From Atopsyche davidsoni (taxonomy: Eukaryota; Arthropoda; Insecta; Trichoptera; Hydrobiosidae), in NCBI GenBank assembly GCA_022113835.1, contig JAILWY010000019.1, positions 2,852,001 to 2,916,000 on the forward strand: a DNA stretch of 64,000 bases. The letters are read 5' to 3'. This document shows positions 51,447 through 62,816 of this stretch, piece after piece (within the stretch, counting starts at the first letter, position 1; each line of letters starts with the position of its first letter). The position numbers were made by a program, and so were the translations under genes. A model generated the notes under the pieces. That model worked only from the letters and a program-made list of their open reading frames with translations. It was not told the DNA's origin and did no database searches.

Positions 51447-54400
51447 CTGTCAGCTGTCAAATTGTTTTTTTTTCAAGTGTTCCCAAAACTTTGCTGCAAA
51501 AATGGCGACAAATTCAAATCTTGCGTTAATTTTGGGACACCGTAATGAGCCTACGATTCGGAGAGGGCCTGAGATGAATCGACAGTGCCTGCGCGGAATA
51601 GAGGCGAGACCCCTCGGGACGGAGGCCGCGGGGAGTGAGTTAGCCGTCCCTGGGCGGCGGGCGTGCGAGCTATCGCCACCTCGGCGACAGTGACAAATGG
51701 GCCAGATCGCATCGCGGTCCCCGCGCATCCGCCGCGCAGGTAACAGACGAGCCCTCACCCCCGCGCACCTGACGGGCGACAGCCGGGAGGGTCTGAGCCT
51801 GGAATCTTCACGGGATTAATTAGGCAGTCGGTGCGTTTTACTTCGCCGTCCCAAACACCGTGCAACGCCGACGACAGCAGAAAACGCAAATCGTCATTTC
51901 GTTTTTGACGCCACTGCGATTAATCAAAATTATATAAAGAAAAACATTTCTACATTTTCTATACGCACAAAATTTAAAAAAAAAACTCACATCATCTTGT
52001 ATATGCGCTAGTAATAAAATTAAGAATGAGATTCGGTGTGCTAATGTAACTTCAGCAGACATCACGTTTGCTGTTGAGTGTTATAATGAAGTGTATAAAT
52101 ACGAATATAGTTGCGTAGATACAAAAAAATCCAGTTCAATAAAATTAATTATTTTCATGATTTAAAAGATAAGTGAGAGTCTGGAATTAAAGAGTGGTTT
52201 TGTGTTTAAATCTTTCTCATTATGCAGATCATGCAATTAACGGGCCGAGAATTGCGAGATCATAAACATTAATGTGATGGTAATTAAAAATAAATTTAAA
52301 TCACAATTAGTAAATTAATCCGTGTCTGGTTCGACCCTGCCCGAGCGGACTCTGATTGGTGGACCAGGATTTAGTAAGTGAATGAACGGAGAGCATGAAT
52401 GAAGTCTGCTCGTTAATGAAACTCATTTTGATACTGGACCCCAAAACTCGTTTTCATTCAGCCCAAGTTATGACTTGGAAGGTCTATCTAATCCATGTCA
52501 GAAAATTCAACTGCGAAAGATCACCTTTCACTAAGTAGTTAATGTTAAAAAATATATCAAATTTGATTACTCTAAAAATTACTTGCGTTATACTCATTGT
52601 GGGTCGTTTGATTACATTGACTTCAATGGTTTTTAAAATCTGTAAGCCATATTTTTAAATATTGTTATCTATGTAAAACCTCAGACTGAGTTCATGAAAT
52701 TCATTCAAGTAGTAATAACAATAATAAAATTAATATATTATTCATAAACACTAATTTATATCATTAATATGTTATGGAAATATTTTTTTTTACTAGTATA
52801 ACGAGTTTGATATGACTCGTGTCAAAATACCGATTCAAATTTCATTGTTTGCTTTGAGATTGCAGTCAAGCTAAAGAAATTGACGGCTGAATAAATTTTA
52901 ATTTTGTCTGTAATTAAAAAGTTTGTTCCACCTTTTAGCAGCTTAATTTATAAATCCTGCAGACTTATAATAAAATACAATAATGTTTTGTCATCAAATG
53001 TAAAAGCACGGTAAAAATAGCCATTACACAACATGAAAGCATGTTTTATCGCACGCACGAGCCCCATATATTTTTTTCTTCGCTACATTATGATGTTCAA
53101 AAGCTACACTTGTGTATAAATAAACACGTAATAAAAAAAAAAAATATATATATGACCATCTTTTAAACATCGTAACATATAGGAATTTGTTTTCTGTATT
53201 GACTATGAAACATAAAGTTTCGATATAAAATTTATATGAAAATAATAATCCTATACACTATTCAATAAAAATTAAATGTACACTTTAAAGTATCAAACAT
53301 TCAAAATTCTTAGCAAAGTAACTATAATAAATAAAATTTACAAAGATTCGGTACTAGCGGCTTCTGTGTTTAATTATTTACGTCTATGAAAAATATAGAT
53401 ACTAGAAATGATTGGATTGGCTGATCAACTTAAACAAAATAAATTGTCAAATTTATTCAAAATCAAGTGAAAAAGTAGTCTCAAAACTCAAAATAACTTA
53501 AAACATTTGCACATATTGGTATAAACTTTTAAATACTGCGTTGTGCCGAAAAATTCACTGATAAAATTAGTACCCCGAAACGTTAATAATATTTAGAGAA
53601 AAAACTTAAACAAAAAAATCACAGCTTATTCTCTGCTGATTTTTTTTTAATTGTCAAAAAAAAAATTAATCATCAACTATAAAAGTAAATCAAATCAAAT
53701 ATTTTATTAACGATTTCTATTCTCCGTTGATGTATTTTGTGTGCTTACGTAGGCGGTGTTTACAATGCTATTTGAAATATAAATGTGTTGATTAATTTTA
53801 GCTGAAAATAAAATATTGGTTTAATTAATCAAGAAACTTACCAAGACGATGACGCCAGATTTTTACAAACCACGTCAATCGTTTTTAATGTCTGAAAACT
53901 GTGTCTCACATTGCAATGTGCCATTATTTATAAATAAGGGAAAATATCATGAATATGATCATTTTATTTTATTTTCTAGAAAAAATCGGTAAGATTGTAC
54001 TGCATTTTTATAAACGTGAATACTTTAAACTAACCTTCGTTTAAAAGTCTATTTTTGAAAAATACGCCTCAAATTAACAAGTCCGTCTTCAGGACAAACT
54101 CCTTCGAGTATAATTTTCTAATCTTTGGATCTTTCACACTCTTCTTTTGTCTCCGTCCCTGTCACAACTTGTTAGGCCCGGGCCACAAGGTGTGACATCA
54201 TTTGTGCGGGTCCTCCGTCGCCCTAACGTACGACCTTATTTTAGATAATGGTGTATTTCCCTAATGCCCGAGAGCAGCCTGGGTGTGTATTATGGCTCTT
54301 CTTGGATCGAAGACAATAAAATGGGCTGATGAATACGGTCCTTGCCAGAGACTCTTAATGTATGAGACGCATCCTTACAATCAAACCCAAACAAATTATC

Positions 54401-55106
54401 CATCACAAAAAAATATTCATTCGGCTTGATTCGAAGGCAACTATGCAAGTTTGTGCTGTGATATATTCCAGTGATTTTCATTTTTAAGATAAGGCTATAT
54501 TCAGAGATTTGAAAAAAGACTGGCATTGGGGTATTTTTTTTTCCTCCACCGATCGTAATAAGTTGATTTTCAGACAGCGCTGATTCAACATCAATGAATT
54601 TTATTTAAAACATCAATGAAAGACAAATAATTTAAATATAATTATACGTGCAAAGATAATAAATATTTATATGTATAAAGTTAATGTTTTTATGAAACTA
54701 GCCTAAACATATAAATCATTTATTTTTTTGAAAGAATATAAATATATTTTTAATACATGTTAACATAAATACATATACAGTGTGGTAATCATTTGTTCAT
54801 AATGATTGTGGCAAGCTTTGATGTTTATTTATTAAACTTAATTAATTAAATTAGGCTCGGTCAGGTAGGATAGGTATGGAGGTCCTAGTCTTCTTGAATA
54901 ACTTAAGGCTTTGAAGCCACTGCCCAAGTCCATCCACTCCTTATCTCAGTCAGAATCTCAAACCAGCCTGACCAGCTTTTTTACATACTTATATACAAAA
55001 TCTGACACCGTTTTTTACGCCGGAATAAAATAATGATACCAGTTTAAATACAGAACAGGAAACAATAACTTCACGGCGGGTCTAAGAAACGGTCACTGCT
55101 TTTTTC

Positions 55107-55112
55107 TTTATT
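55107..55112 (-). terminator. possible polyadenylation signal AATAAA after the mirr C-terminal exon
   Basis: On the minus strand AATAAA lies about 310 nt downstream of the TAA at 55425. It would serve a transcript that reads through the donor at 55401 instead of splicing it. In AT-rich DNA the hexamer is common, so this is weak evidence on its own. Confidence 0.3.
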
Positions 55113-55401
55113 TTTTCAAAGGAATCTAAGGCGAGTGTTCCGAGCTTAATGAGAAACGTTCCGATACGCTGTGAACGTATTCATTAGAGGACGCGACGAT
55201 GCTCGCATGGAACTCTGTTTCCAAGCTGGAGGTTTTCATTCGACTCATTCGTCAAATCAAATATTGCGTAGTGCTCGGGGGCGCTTCCCCTTCCACACGC
55301 GACTCGTTAAATTTTAAAGGACAGCTCTTTAATTAACGGGCCTTTGTATACAGCGGGGGTTATATTGATTGAGAATATTGAATGCATGAGCTATAACTTA
55401 C

Positions 55402-55464
55402 CTCGCTTAACAACGTTTTCTGGTTTAAACAGGTGATACGAAACCGTTGCTCAGCTGTGGTGAA
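55402..55464 (-). CDS. mirr: mirr small penultimate or terminal exon encoding the C-terminal tail and stop
   Basis: This 63-bp exon is too small for ORF finding but is flanked by a good acceptor (tttctgttccag, AG at 55466-55465) and a near-consensus donor (GCGAG|GTAAGT, 55401). Its first base completes Ser after ...FKPFYK. It then reads [12 protein letters not shown] and stops with TAA at 55427-55425. The tail is in phase with the upstream exon. Only 23 nt separate the stop from the donor, which is short enough to avoid classical nonsense-mediated decay if a 3'UTR intron is spliced. Alternatively the donor is ignored and the exon runs on to a polyadenylation signal near 55107. Splice-site quality and frame agreement make me fairly sure. 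Confidence 0.8.
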
Positions 55465-58400
55465 CTGGAACAGAAAGTTTAACTTATTTTATAGATATAA
55501 TAACGCGTTTTTACTCTAAGACTCTCAATTAGAGAAAAAAAATAGTTTATTTCTAGCATTGGGGGTTGCGGTTTCAATGTTATGGCTTCATAAGAAACTA
55601 TACTGCAAATAAAGTCAGCATCGCGACTGAAGTAAATATTCATTTGGCACTTCAAAATTTATTTATTTTTTAATTAAGTGTGATCTTACTAACCTTTTAT
55701 AGAAAGGTTTGAAGGCAGCGTCGTTGGCGGGGTGGTGCGGGTAGTCCCTAGGGGGGTAGAGAGGGTCGTAGCAGCCCTGCGCACTACTGCCAGCGCCGCC
55801 GCACGGAGCCAGGGTGGCCACCACGCTCGGCAGCTTCATGCTGGGAGGCGTCTGGGGGGGCGTGTCCGTCTGGACGTCCGGGAAGCCCCCCGGGAGTGCG
55901 CAGGACTGCTGCCCGTTTCCCTGGGCGGCCTGCTGGTAGTACAGGCCGCCGTAGCGGCCGTAGCCCGAGGGGCTCATGGCCGCGGAGGGCAGCGCGAAGC
56001 CGCTCACGCTCTGGCCGGGGTAGTTGGAGGCCCAAGCTTGGTGCTGCGCAGGCGGCGGGGGCGTCTTGCAAGCTGCCGTGTCCGCCAGCGACCAGATCTT
56101 GGGCTTCGTGGCGGGGATGGGCACTCCGCAGTCGGAACCGCCCGCCTTCATTTCGTCTTTCAGCCCGTAACCCAGCATCTGGTGATGGTGCAGCGCGTGG
56201 CCATGGCCGTGGCCGTGGCCGTGCCCGTGTCCGGGATGCCCCGGGTGCCCCGGGTGCTGTCCATGGTGGCCCATCATCTCTTCGGATTTGCGCTCGTCGT
56301 CCGTCAGGTCGTCGTCATCATCGAGGGGCTTACCCAGCTGGTGCTCGCTCTTCACGTGGTGCATCGGATCTGAATCGAGAAGAGCGGACATATATTTTTG
56401 AAAAGCTACAGTAGTATAATTTTCGACTACGCTCGGCAACGCATTTTGGAATCACCCGCGCGATACAATACACAATCAACTATTTCAACACAAGGTATAC
56501 AGTCGTTAATCTAAAGCAGCTTCAATAGGTAACTCATTTTCGATAAGACGTTATTACAGGCATTTATCAGCGTCCTCCCGAGAACGAAACCAGATCGAAA
56601 CGAAATAAAGTGCTTAATAAACACGAAGGCACGTGCTATACATTTATAATTCTAAAGACTACATTTTTTCAACGCTCTAGAGCTTCTATGGAGCCAGCGT
56701 GTTGTGGGTAGGTAAAATTAGTGAACCCATTTAGTAAGCAGACATTCCTGTATTTCCAGCTGAGTCCAAATATCTCTTCGTTAGAAATCTGATTGCGATC
56801 CGAATTCCAGCCAACAATATCGGTGAAGGAAAAAAATATGTTCGATATCTTGAATGAAGGCGAACTTCTAAAACCTTATTTCATATTATAACAATAAATT
56901 TTAGAAAAAAATCTCTTTTTAGATGATGATAATCATTATATAACTAATACGATCTTGAATAAATACCGACAGATGGTAATCATACAATAATATTTGCTTG
57001 TATTTAATATAATAAAATTACTCTTAAAATAAATGCATTTTTCGTTTATAAATTATGAATATCTTAACAAGCACAAATCGACCAACAGATAGCAGTTTTT
57101 TTTTGTTGTAAAGAATTACATCACAGGATGTGGTGTTATTTTTTGCAATAAAGATTGATGTAATGGGTATGGCCGGTCTTAAATGGCAAGTCCACCGCCC
57201 CACGACTCTGTCATATAATCGAGTTATAAGTATATTTTCACGCATCGTTAAAAAAACTACGCGAGCCTTGAGCAAACAGTATTAGGAGCGGGCGAGCCCC
57301 CCGTCGATCGTGATGAATGGGCCGGTCGAAGGAGACGGATGGTATCGCCGCACTGCTCTCGCAATGGGGGGTAGAGACACACGTGCCCATATTTTAATTC
57401 TTCTCATTTGAATGTCCGGAGAATCAACCGGGCCCGAACTACACGACCGACATAGTCGCTGTTTTTTTATGTGGCGTCTCGGCCTTTTGGAATCGTAAGG
57501 CCGCTTACGAGAGATTCACTGCCGGCCGTGTCCTACCTACGGAATATAGAATTTCATATTGTGACTCGTGCCTGAGTACCCGCCGACTGGTATATTTCAA
57601 CAGCTTTCTTGGGTAGATGAATGAAGGCTCCAACCGATACCTGAATTCAGGCTTGAAACGTGCATTTGTTTTAATATAACACTGAAAACATTGAGAACAA
57701 ACTTCAAAACACAAATGTTATAAAGCGCGTCAGTACAAGTACGACTATGATTTTTATATAAAGTAGCGTAAATTGTGAGAATTATGTTAATTTATATGTT
57801 TAGTAACGTACTTATTAGTTACAATTTACAATATAAAATAAATAAAAAACTTGTCACGCTAATAATCAAACTCATATGCAAAGAGTTGAGATTACAAATA
57901 TTCTTGCTTTATTGTGGTGTATGATCCATAATATTATTTAAATAGGAATAAAAAAAAAACATACATACGTTTGTGGTTTTGTAACATTTCAATTTGAATT
58001 AGATGTGTTAAATATCTCATTAACACTTCTATTAACAGTATGTTTATTATAATTAAGTATACATAATTCATTTAAATACTTTCGAAATATTACTGGACTA
58101 AATTGAACACTAGTCTCTTGCATATTTTTTGTGTAGTATAATAATTGATTGCAAAAGTATAACCACAATAAAGACGAACGGATAAAATAAATTTAAAAAA
58201 AACTCCTGCTGTCTTTTTTACCTCTCAAGAAATAAAAACAATTTGGTCGCTGTATTTATTATAAATCAAAACACCAGCGGCCACCGGGGGTCGGTCTCTG
58301 CGCGCCGACGGGTTCCACCTCGCCTCGGAAGGTAAGGCTTCGACGCGGCCCCGCGAGGCACGCGGCGACGAAGGCTTCGAGTATAATACGATCGTCAAAC

Positions 58401-61400
58401 TTAACTTGTGTTACTTTTAGGATGAACACGAGGCGTCATTCCGCTGATTAATAACTCCGCCCTCCCAGCCCGGCCCCCCGCCCCGCCGCCGCCCCCCGCG
58501 CGTCAACGCGTCACACTTTGAAGAGGATTTATTATTTGCCTAATTAATATATTTATGCTTATAGTGAATACGTTAGTATTATAGCGGTGCCCTATTTGGA
58601 TATTGCTTTATGATTTATAGCTCGGGGATTTTAATTTTTCAACTTAAGTGTCTACTGCTGTGTTTTCATATAAAAAGCAAAATCGATTAATATAAGTATA
58701 ATTATACTTTGGACAATAGAACGGAAAATCAACTATGCTTATATGTATACAAACGTGATATATACCATATAAATTTCATCAAATGTTTCTAGAAGATAAA
58801 ATATGTAATTGGAAAAAATTATAACCTTATGTTTTCCATAAACAACGAAAAATGGGAATTTAATCATAAATTTTATAGAAAATAATATATTTTGGGATTG
58901 ATTAAATTTAATATACTAAATAAAATTGTAAATTATACTTACACACGTACACGAACAATAAAGCATATCGTGACACATTCTACTAATTTATTGGAAATTT
59001 TTCGTTTTCATACAACCAATACAAATACTCTATGCAGAACCTTTAATATTGATAAATCTTTTTAATAGAGTTACGAGGGGTAACTGATCTCATTATTTAG
59101 CAGTTTGCTAAATCTTGAGACTTTCACACATTCAAGTACCCCTCAGTTATTTACTCACTTAAGCTCCGTACAAAATTTATTAGCGTGGGAGTGGGAGTCC
59201 CTCGGCCACGCGGGGCGGAGTCCCGGCTACCCCCATCGATCTGTTTGGATTCCATTGAAAAAAGTGCGAGTGCTTGCGATGAGCCATTTACTGAGTGCTT
59301 GTCCGATTAGTAAAGTGAAAACAACACTTGTGGCGCCTTCCCGTCCCCCTCCCGCGTTTCTTTCTTATTTCTACCCCTAGTCTGCCTTTTATGCCAGAGC
59401 CAAATGCCGTACCATTCCCAGCTACTGAATTGTACAGTGCGCCCGTCAAATATTTAAAACATTGTTCACACATTACAAATACGTAAAAATAAGTATTTAT
59501 TTAAAATAATACGATGATTTTTTTTAGGTAGGTATATTTTAAATTTCATTGTATAGAAATTAAAACTAAAAGAATAGTGATCATATGATATGTAAGCCCA
59601 ATATTTATTTATTTATTTACAAGGAGTTTTTACTCGTATAATTTTTATTTATTACTGAAAAATAAATACAACAGTGTGGTTCTTTTAAATAAAATACTCC
59701 CTTATTGATTTTTGCGAGGTTACCCTATAAGTGAGTACTTGGGCGAATAGTAACCCATCAAATGCCATTTGGGGCTGGAAATGCGTAATGAAATTCAGCA
59801 TCCCTCCCGCCCTTTTCGCTTTGGCGTTCACAAATCCGAGGGCGAATTAAGATACTCATCCACCAAATTATTTTCATTCATTACTGAAATTATCGCTTCC
59901 TGAATCTGAGATTTTTATCTCGGCTGTAACAGCCCCGAGCCGGCGTCGGCCCGGGCGAGCGCACTTGCAGTTAATACAACGCCAACTTTGGGGTGTTTAT
60001 TAAGCTTTTATGGATACTTAATGCGCGTTTAAATTTTGGGTTGTAAAAATGTTTGCGCTGAGCGCCGTTATGGAATCTTAATTTATAGTATCAATATAAC
60101 CATGAATTTAACGATAACTTCTGTTTATAACGCTTTATTAAATATTATAAAATAAACTTTTTAAGCCCGACATGAATTCATTATAGCTACATTATTTTTT
60201 ATTACATTTTATGGTTATATTATTTATAATAGTACGCTTTGTAAATAATTTTACTAGCTTGAGTTTTTATAGTTTCTATAGTTGATAGGTATATAATTAA
60301 ACTTCATAAAGTAATGGTTTTAAAGACAATTTTTTAAAAGTTTATTTACTTTAATATTAATCATATGTATATATTGAACGTATTGATAGATATTTTAATT
60401 AAAATATAACTTAACGTAGATAAAAAAACTTTAATATTAAAACCAAATCAATCCAATTCACACGAGGCGATTTTTCTCAAACAAAGCCCTATAGCCGTGA
60501 AATTCATCATTCTTTGAGCGTTCGAAGGCTCCTACATTTCCACCCCTATTTAATATGAAATATCTTTTTCCGAACGACCCCACTTTGACGGCAAATAAAA
60601 CGAGCGCAAAGTGCAGCCTTAGACAGAGTGTAATGAAAAGGCAAGCGACTCACTTCCCAGGGCGCGTGCGGCTTTTCTCATGGAACCTTCAGTATCCCCT
60701 TCGATAAGGGTGGCTCTGATTTTCAAACCTTACATTTTGTATTTATTTGTGACGTTTGAAATACTTAAAAAATATTTCATTTCCATGTGAGTTAAAATCA
60801 TGATTAAGTATACATTTTGATAAAAAAAATAAACTCAACGCCTTAAAACTGAATTTGAAATAAATACTCAATAATTTTTTTTTAAATGATATGAGGTTTG
60901 TATTCAATTATTTGAACGTCATTTAACACATCGTATGTAAAATGTTTTATTTATTATTACATAAATTTGATGAGCGGTAAAACGAAAATTGAAAAATTCT
61001 AGAGAAAATGAAATATCTCAGTTGAGAGATAACTCGAATTCCAGCAAAATCTTCACAAGACTGCAGCCCTGAGTCCCCGAGCGTCCCGCCGGCTTTTATA
61101 TATCCCTTTCCCTCGGCTCAAATCCCAACCCCACGCATTCCTGCGTGCTGTGACGTCAATATCAGCCGCCCCCGCCCCTCGCGCCGCAGTCTTAACCGCC
61201 CGCCCTCGCCGCCCCGCCCGCCGAGAACAATGGGCTTTGTGAAGAGGGACAATTAACACGCGGGAGATAATGCCAAGTTTTTCTTTCGTATACGCAGTGA
61301 TGATCTGAAACTTTGGATTGTCGCGGCGGAGAGGGTGCCGAGAGTGCTTTCAAGTTAAAAAGCGAATTTCTAAGGCAATTGCTAAAGTTGTTTTGTATTA

Positions 61401-62816
61401 AGATGTCACTTTTGTATGTTGTTGTAAAAGGAATACGCCTCGAGAAAAAAACGATCACAATAAAAAGATATTCATTTTATTAAATTAAGTCTGAATCGAA
61501 TTGTATTAAAATAATATTTTACATCAATGAAGACTAATAAAAAAAATATATCGCTCTATTTTTAAAAATAACTAATATTTTTGACGAGTTAAGTCAAATA
61601 AAATTTATTCCTCAGCAATCGATCCACCGCGAGCACTATATTTCATTACCGCGGTCCCGCGTGTACAACCGCGAGTGAACAATATCCAACCGCTCTCCTG
61701 CTCATAAATCACTTCCAATAATTTTCCCTCGCTGAGTGAATACGAAAAAAACAGTTAAAATATAATATTATATACGTACGGAGCCCGTGCCGAGGAGGCG
61801 CAGAGTGGCGGCGATAAAGGCGGCGTCTTACTTAGCGGGGCGCCGGGACGCGTCCCGCGCCGAGGCGTATCCCGTTCAGATTTCCCAGCCTCCATAATAA
61901 ATAGCGTAAGAATACCAGTACATCCGCACAAATAATAAAGAGACGGCGATATGCGTGGCGAGGGGCCGCTCGGGAGAAATAACCCTCCGCCGCAGAGGAA
62001 ATCCGGAACGGAGAAAGCGGTTACGCTCGGCTTCCTCCCCATCTCGGATAATTCACTTACTGAATTATTCTCCGATAAAACTAAAGTGGGATTTAAAAGA
62101 TCGGCCGTTTAGGTGGGCGGTTAGGCGGGGGCTCGGGCGCGGGAGAGACGGCAAACAAGAGAGCTGGAAAAGAACACGCGTTCCGGGATGCGCGGCTTCG
62201 TGCCGGCGTCGGCGGGCGAGCGCCAACTCTGCTCGAAACGAACAAAGTGCTCACTTTTATTCTAAGAAAATACAAGATGCGATGTAAGTTTTCAAATCAA
62301 AAACTGACATATAATAAGAATGCGTACACACAATTTTACACTCGCAAAGTATGCATATCTGTTTAATAAACCAAAACATCTTAAAAGCCAAAAAATAAGC
62401 AAACGATTCGCGCTGTCAGGTGTATTTTTAAAACGAAAGTGCGCGCGATACAAAGTAAGGAAAAATGTATTTACGAAAGCAGCATACCTTTGTGTCCTTT
62501 GAGGCAGGTGTTTTTGTCTTCCAGTATGTCGTCCTTGTCTTTCTCGTCGTCGGAGACCATGGCCTCGTCGTCGTCGTCCGTCTTGTTCTTGGGTTCCCAG
62601 GTCATCTTGTTTTCTTTCTTGAGGCGCCGTCGCGCGTTGGCAAACCACGTGGAGACCTGCGTGAGCGTCATCTTGGTGATGATAGCCAGCATGATCTTCT
62701 CCCCCTTGGTGGGGTACGGATTCTTCTTGTGCTCGTTCAGCCAGGCCTTGAGGGTTGCGGTGGACTCTCTGGTAGCATTCTTCCGACGTGCTGCCAGGTC
62801 GTACCCTGCGCCATAA
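55425..62816 (-). CDS. mirr: Mirror, Iroquois-class TALE homeobox transcription factor (3' part of the gene, three exons)
   Basis: Spliced coding region: 62816-62488, 56369-55694, 55464-55425, about 347 residues, lacking the N-terminus. The order is TALE homeodomain, acidic stretch, His/Gly-rich run, Iro box, proline/threonine-rich region and a short C-terminal tail. All three segments join in one frame: the first ends with one base of a codon (G), completed by AT to Asp; the second ends with AG, completed by T to Ser. Iroquois proteins are nuclear DNA-binding regulators that pattern insect eye, wing, thorax and ovary. The YDLAARRKN lead-in, ESTATLK variant, [19 protein letters not shown] and TPPQTPP blocks match what I remember of insect Mirror, so I prefer mirr over araucan/caupolican. 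The homeobox identity is near certain and the paralogue assignment likely. Confidence 0.9.
55694..56369 (-). CDS. mirr: mirr exon with acidic, His/Gly-rich and Iro-box regions
   Basis: This 676-bp exon has an acceptor of the form gattcag|AT at 56371-56370 and a strong donor AAAAG|GTTAGTAAG at 55693. It encodes 224 whole codons. In order these are: [13 protein letters not shown]; an acidic [15 protein letters not shown] block; a low-complexity run of alternating His with Gly or Pro (about 56272-56190); [11 protein letters not shown] leading into the Iro box [17 protein letters not shown] (about 56103-56050); a Gly/Tyr/Gln-rich stretch; [17 protein letters not shown]; and a C-terminal [10 protein letters not shown]. 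The Iro box is diagnostic of the family. The exon is strongly GC-rich compared with its surroundings, which generates long spurious antisense ORFs. Sequence 5' of 56369 is intronic although the frame happens to stay open. Confidence 0.93.
59750..60010. promoter_or_regulatory. candidate intronic regulatory island
   Basis: This GC-richer, complex block lies in the mirr intron. It contains several homeodomain-type cores (GTAATGAAAT, GAATTAAG, GCAGTTAAT) and a TTTATGG near the downstream edge. It has no repeat structure and no credible ORF. The regulatory reading is inferred from composition and position. Confidence 0.35.
60470..60740. promoter_or_regulatory. candidate intronic regulatory island
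   Basis: This block has mixed composition between AT-rich flanks, with words such as GGCAAATAAAACG, AAAGTGCAGCC and TTCGATAAGG. I find no ORF or repeat. It is a possible enhancer, judged only from complexity and location. Confidence 0.3.
61050..61240 (-). promoter_or_regulatory. promoter-like cluster inside the mirr intron (CRE, TATA box)
   Basis: On the minus strand a consensus CRE (TGACGTCA, 61158-61151) is followed by TATATAAAAGCC (61102-61091). About 32 nt further downstream, GACTCAGGG (A at 61070) could serve as an initiator. A SOX-type ATTGTT (CCCATTGTTCTC) lies upstream near 61230. The order and spacing resemble a TATA-type insect core promoter directed towards the last mirr exons. 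It could produce a transcript without the homeodomain, or a non-coding RNA. No transcript evidence is available here. Confidence 0.35.
61620..62290. promoter_or_regulatory. candidate intronic enhancer next to the homeodomain exon
   Basis: This 670-bp block is complex and GC-richer. It has repeated CCGCG words at 61627-61672, two ATAATAAA words (61894-61940) of the kind bound by Hox/Abd-B-type homeodomains, and a short hairpin (ATAATTCA / TGAATTAT, about 62048-62068). It is not repetitive and not protein-coding in any convincing frame: the overlapping ORFs are Arg/Pro/Gly-rich GC artefacts. Its place, under 200 bp from the homeodomain exon, favours a regulatory element. Confidence 0.4.
62488..62816 (-). 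CDS. mirr: mirr exon with the TALE homeodomain
   Basis: This 329-bp exon contains 109 whole codons with one extra base at each end. The acceptor AG is at 62818-62817 and the donor at 62487-62486 reads AAAG|GTATGC. Residues 9-71 form a 63-residue TALE homeodomain (about 62791-62603): the three-residue loop extension NPYP lies between helices 1 and 2, and the recognition helix contains [14 protein letters not shown]. It is followed by KMTWEPKNK and an acidic patch ([18 protein letters not shown]) typical of Iroquois proteins. The exon begins with T plus [13 protein letters not shown], so the missing upstream exon should end with two bases of a codon. A second AG at 62807-62806 could act as an alternative acceptor. 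Confidence 0.95.

Larger units (their letters stand above)
48834..55401. other. region between the mirr C-terminal exon and the candidate distal exon
   Basis: It would be an intron if the distal exon is used. GC-richer islands lie at 49280-49470, 50030-50130, 50760-50960, 51490-51830 (very GC-rich, next to the transposase fragment), 52320-52470, 54100-54310 and 55050-55360. None has a recognisable coding sequence. 52470-54100 is AT-rich with nothing visible. The islands nearest the gene are good enhancer candidates. Confidence 0.5.
56370..62487 (-). other. 6.1 kb mirr intron with GC-rich islands
   Basis: This is the intron between the homeodomain and Iro-box exons, phase 1, GT...AG. The background is AT-rich, but GC-richer blocks stand out at about 57280-57560, 58260-58520, 59160-59400, 59750-60010, 60470-60740, 61030-61350 and 61620-62290. 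None encodes a recognisable protein. The block spacing and complexity are what intronic enhancers or an alternative promoter would look like. The stretches between them (for example 57720-58200 and 58520-59100) are AT-rich and I see nothing specific in them. Confidence 0.7.

Noticed and set aside
55732..56414. Antisense ORFs of 213 and 172 codons over the Iro-box exon
   Set aside because: They are by-products of the GC-rich, Gly/His/Pro codon content of the mirr exon on the minus strand. They are Arg/Val/Gly-rich with no domain.
56370..56439. Start of the Iro-box reading frame at the upstream ATG (56439)
   Set aside because: This part lies before the acceptor and is intronic; the exon joins the homeodomain exon in phase at 56369.
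62292..62487. Extension of the homeodomain exon past 62488 to the in-frame stop
   Set aside because: A consensus donor (AAAG|GTATGC) with phase matching the next exon shows that the extension is intronic.
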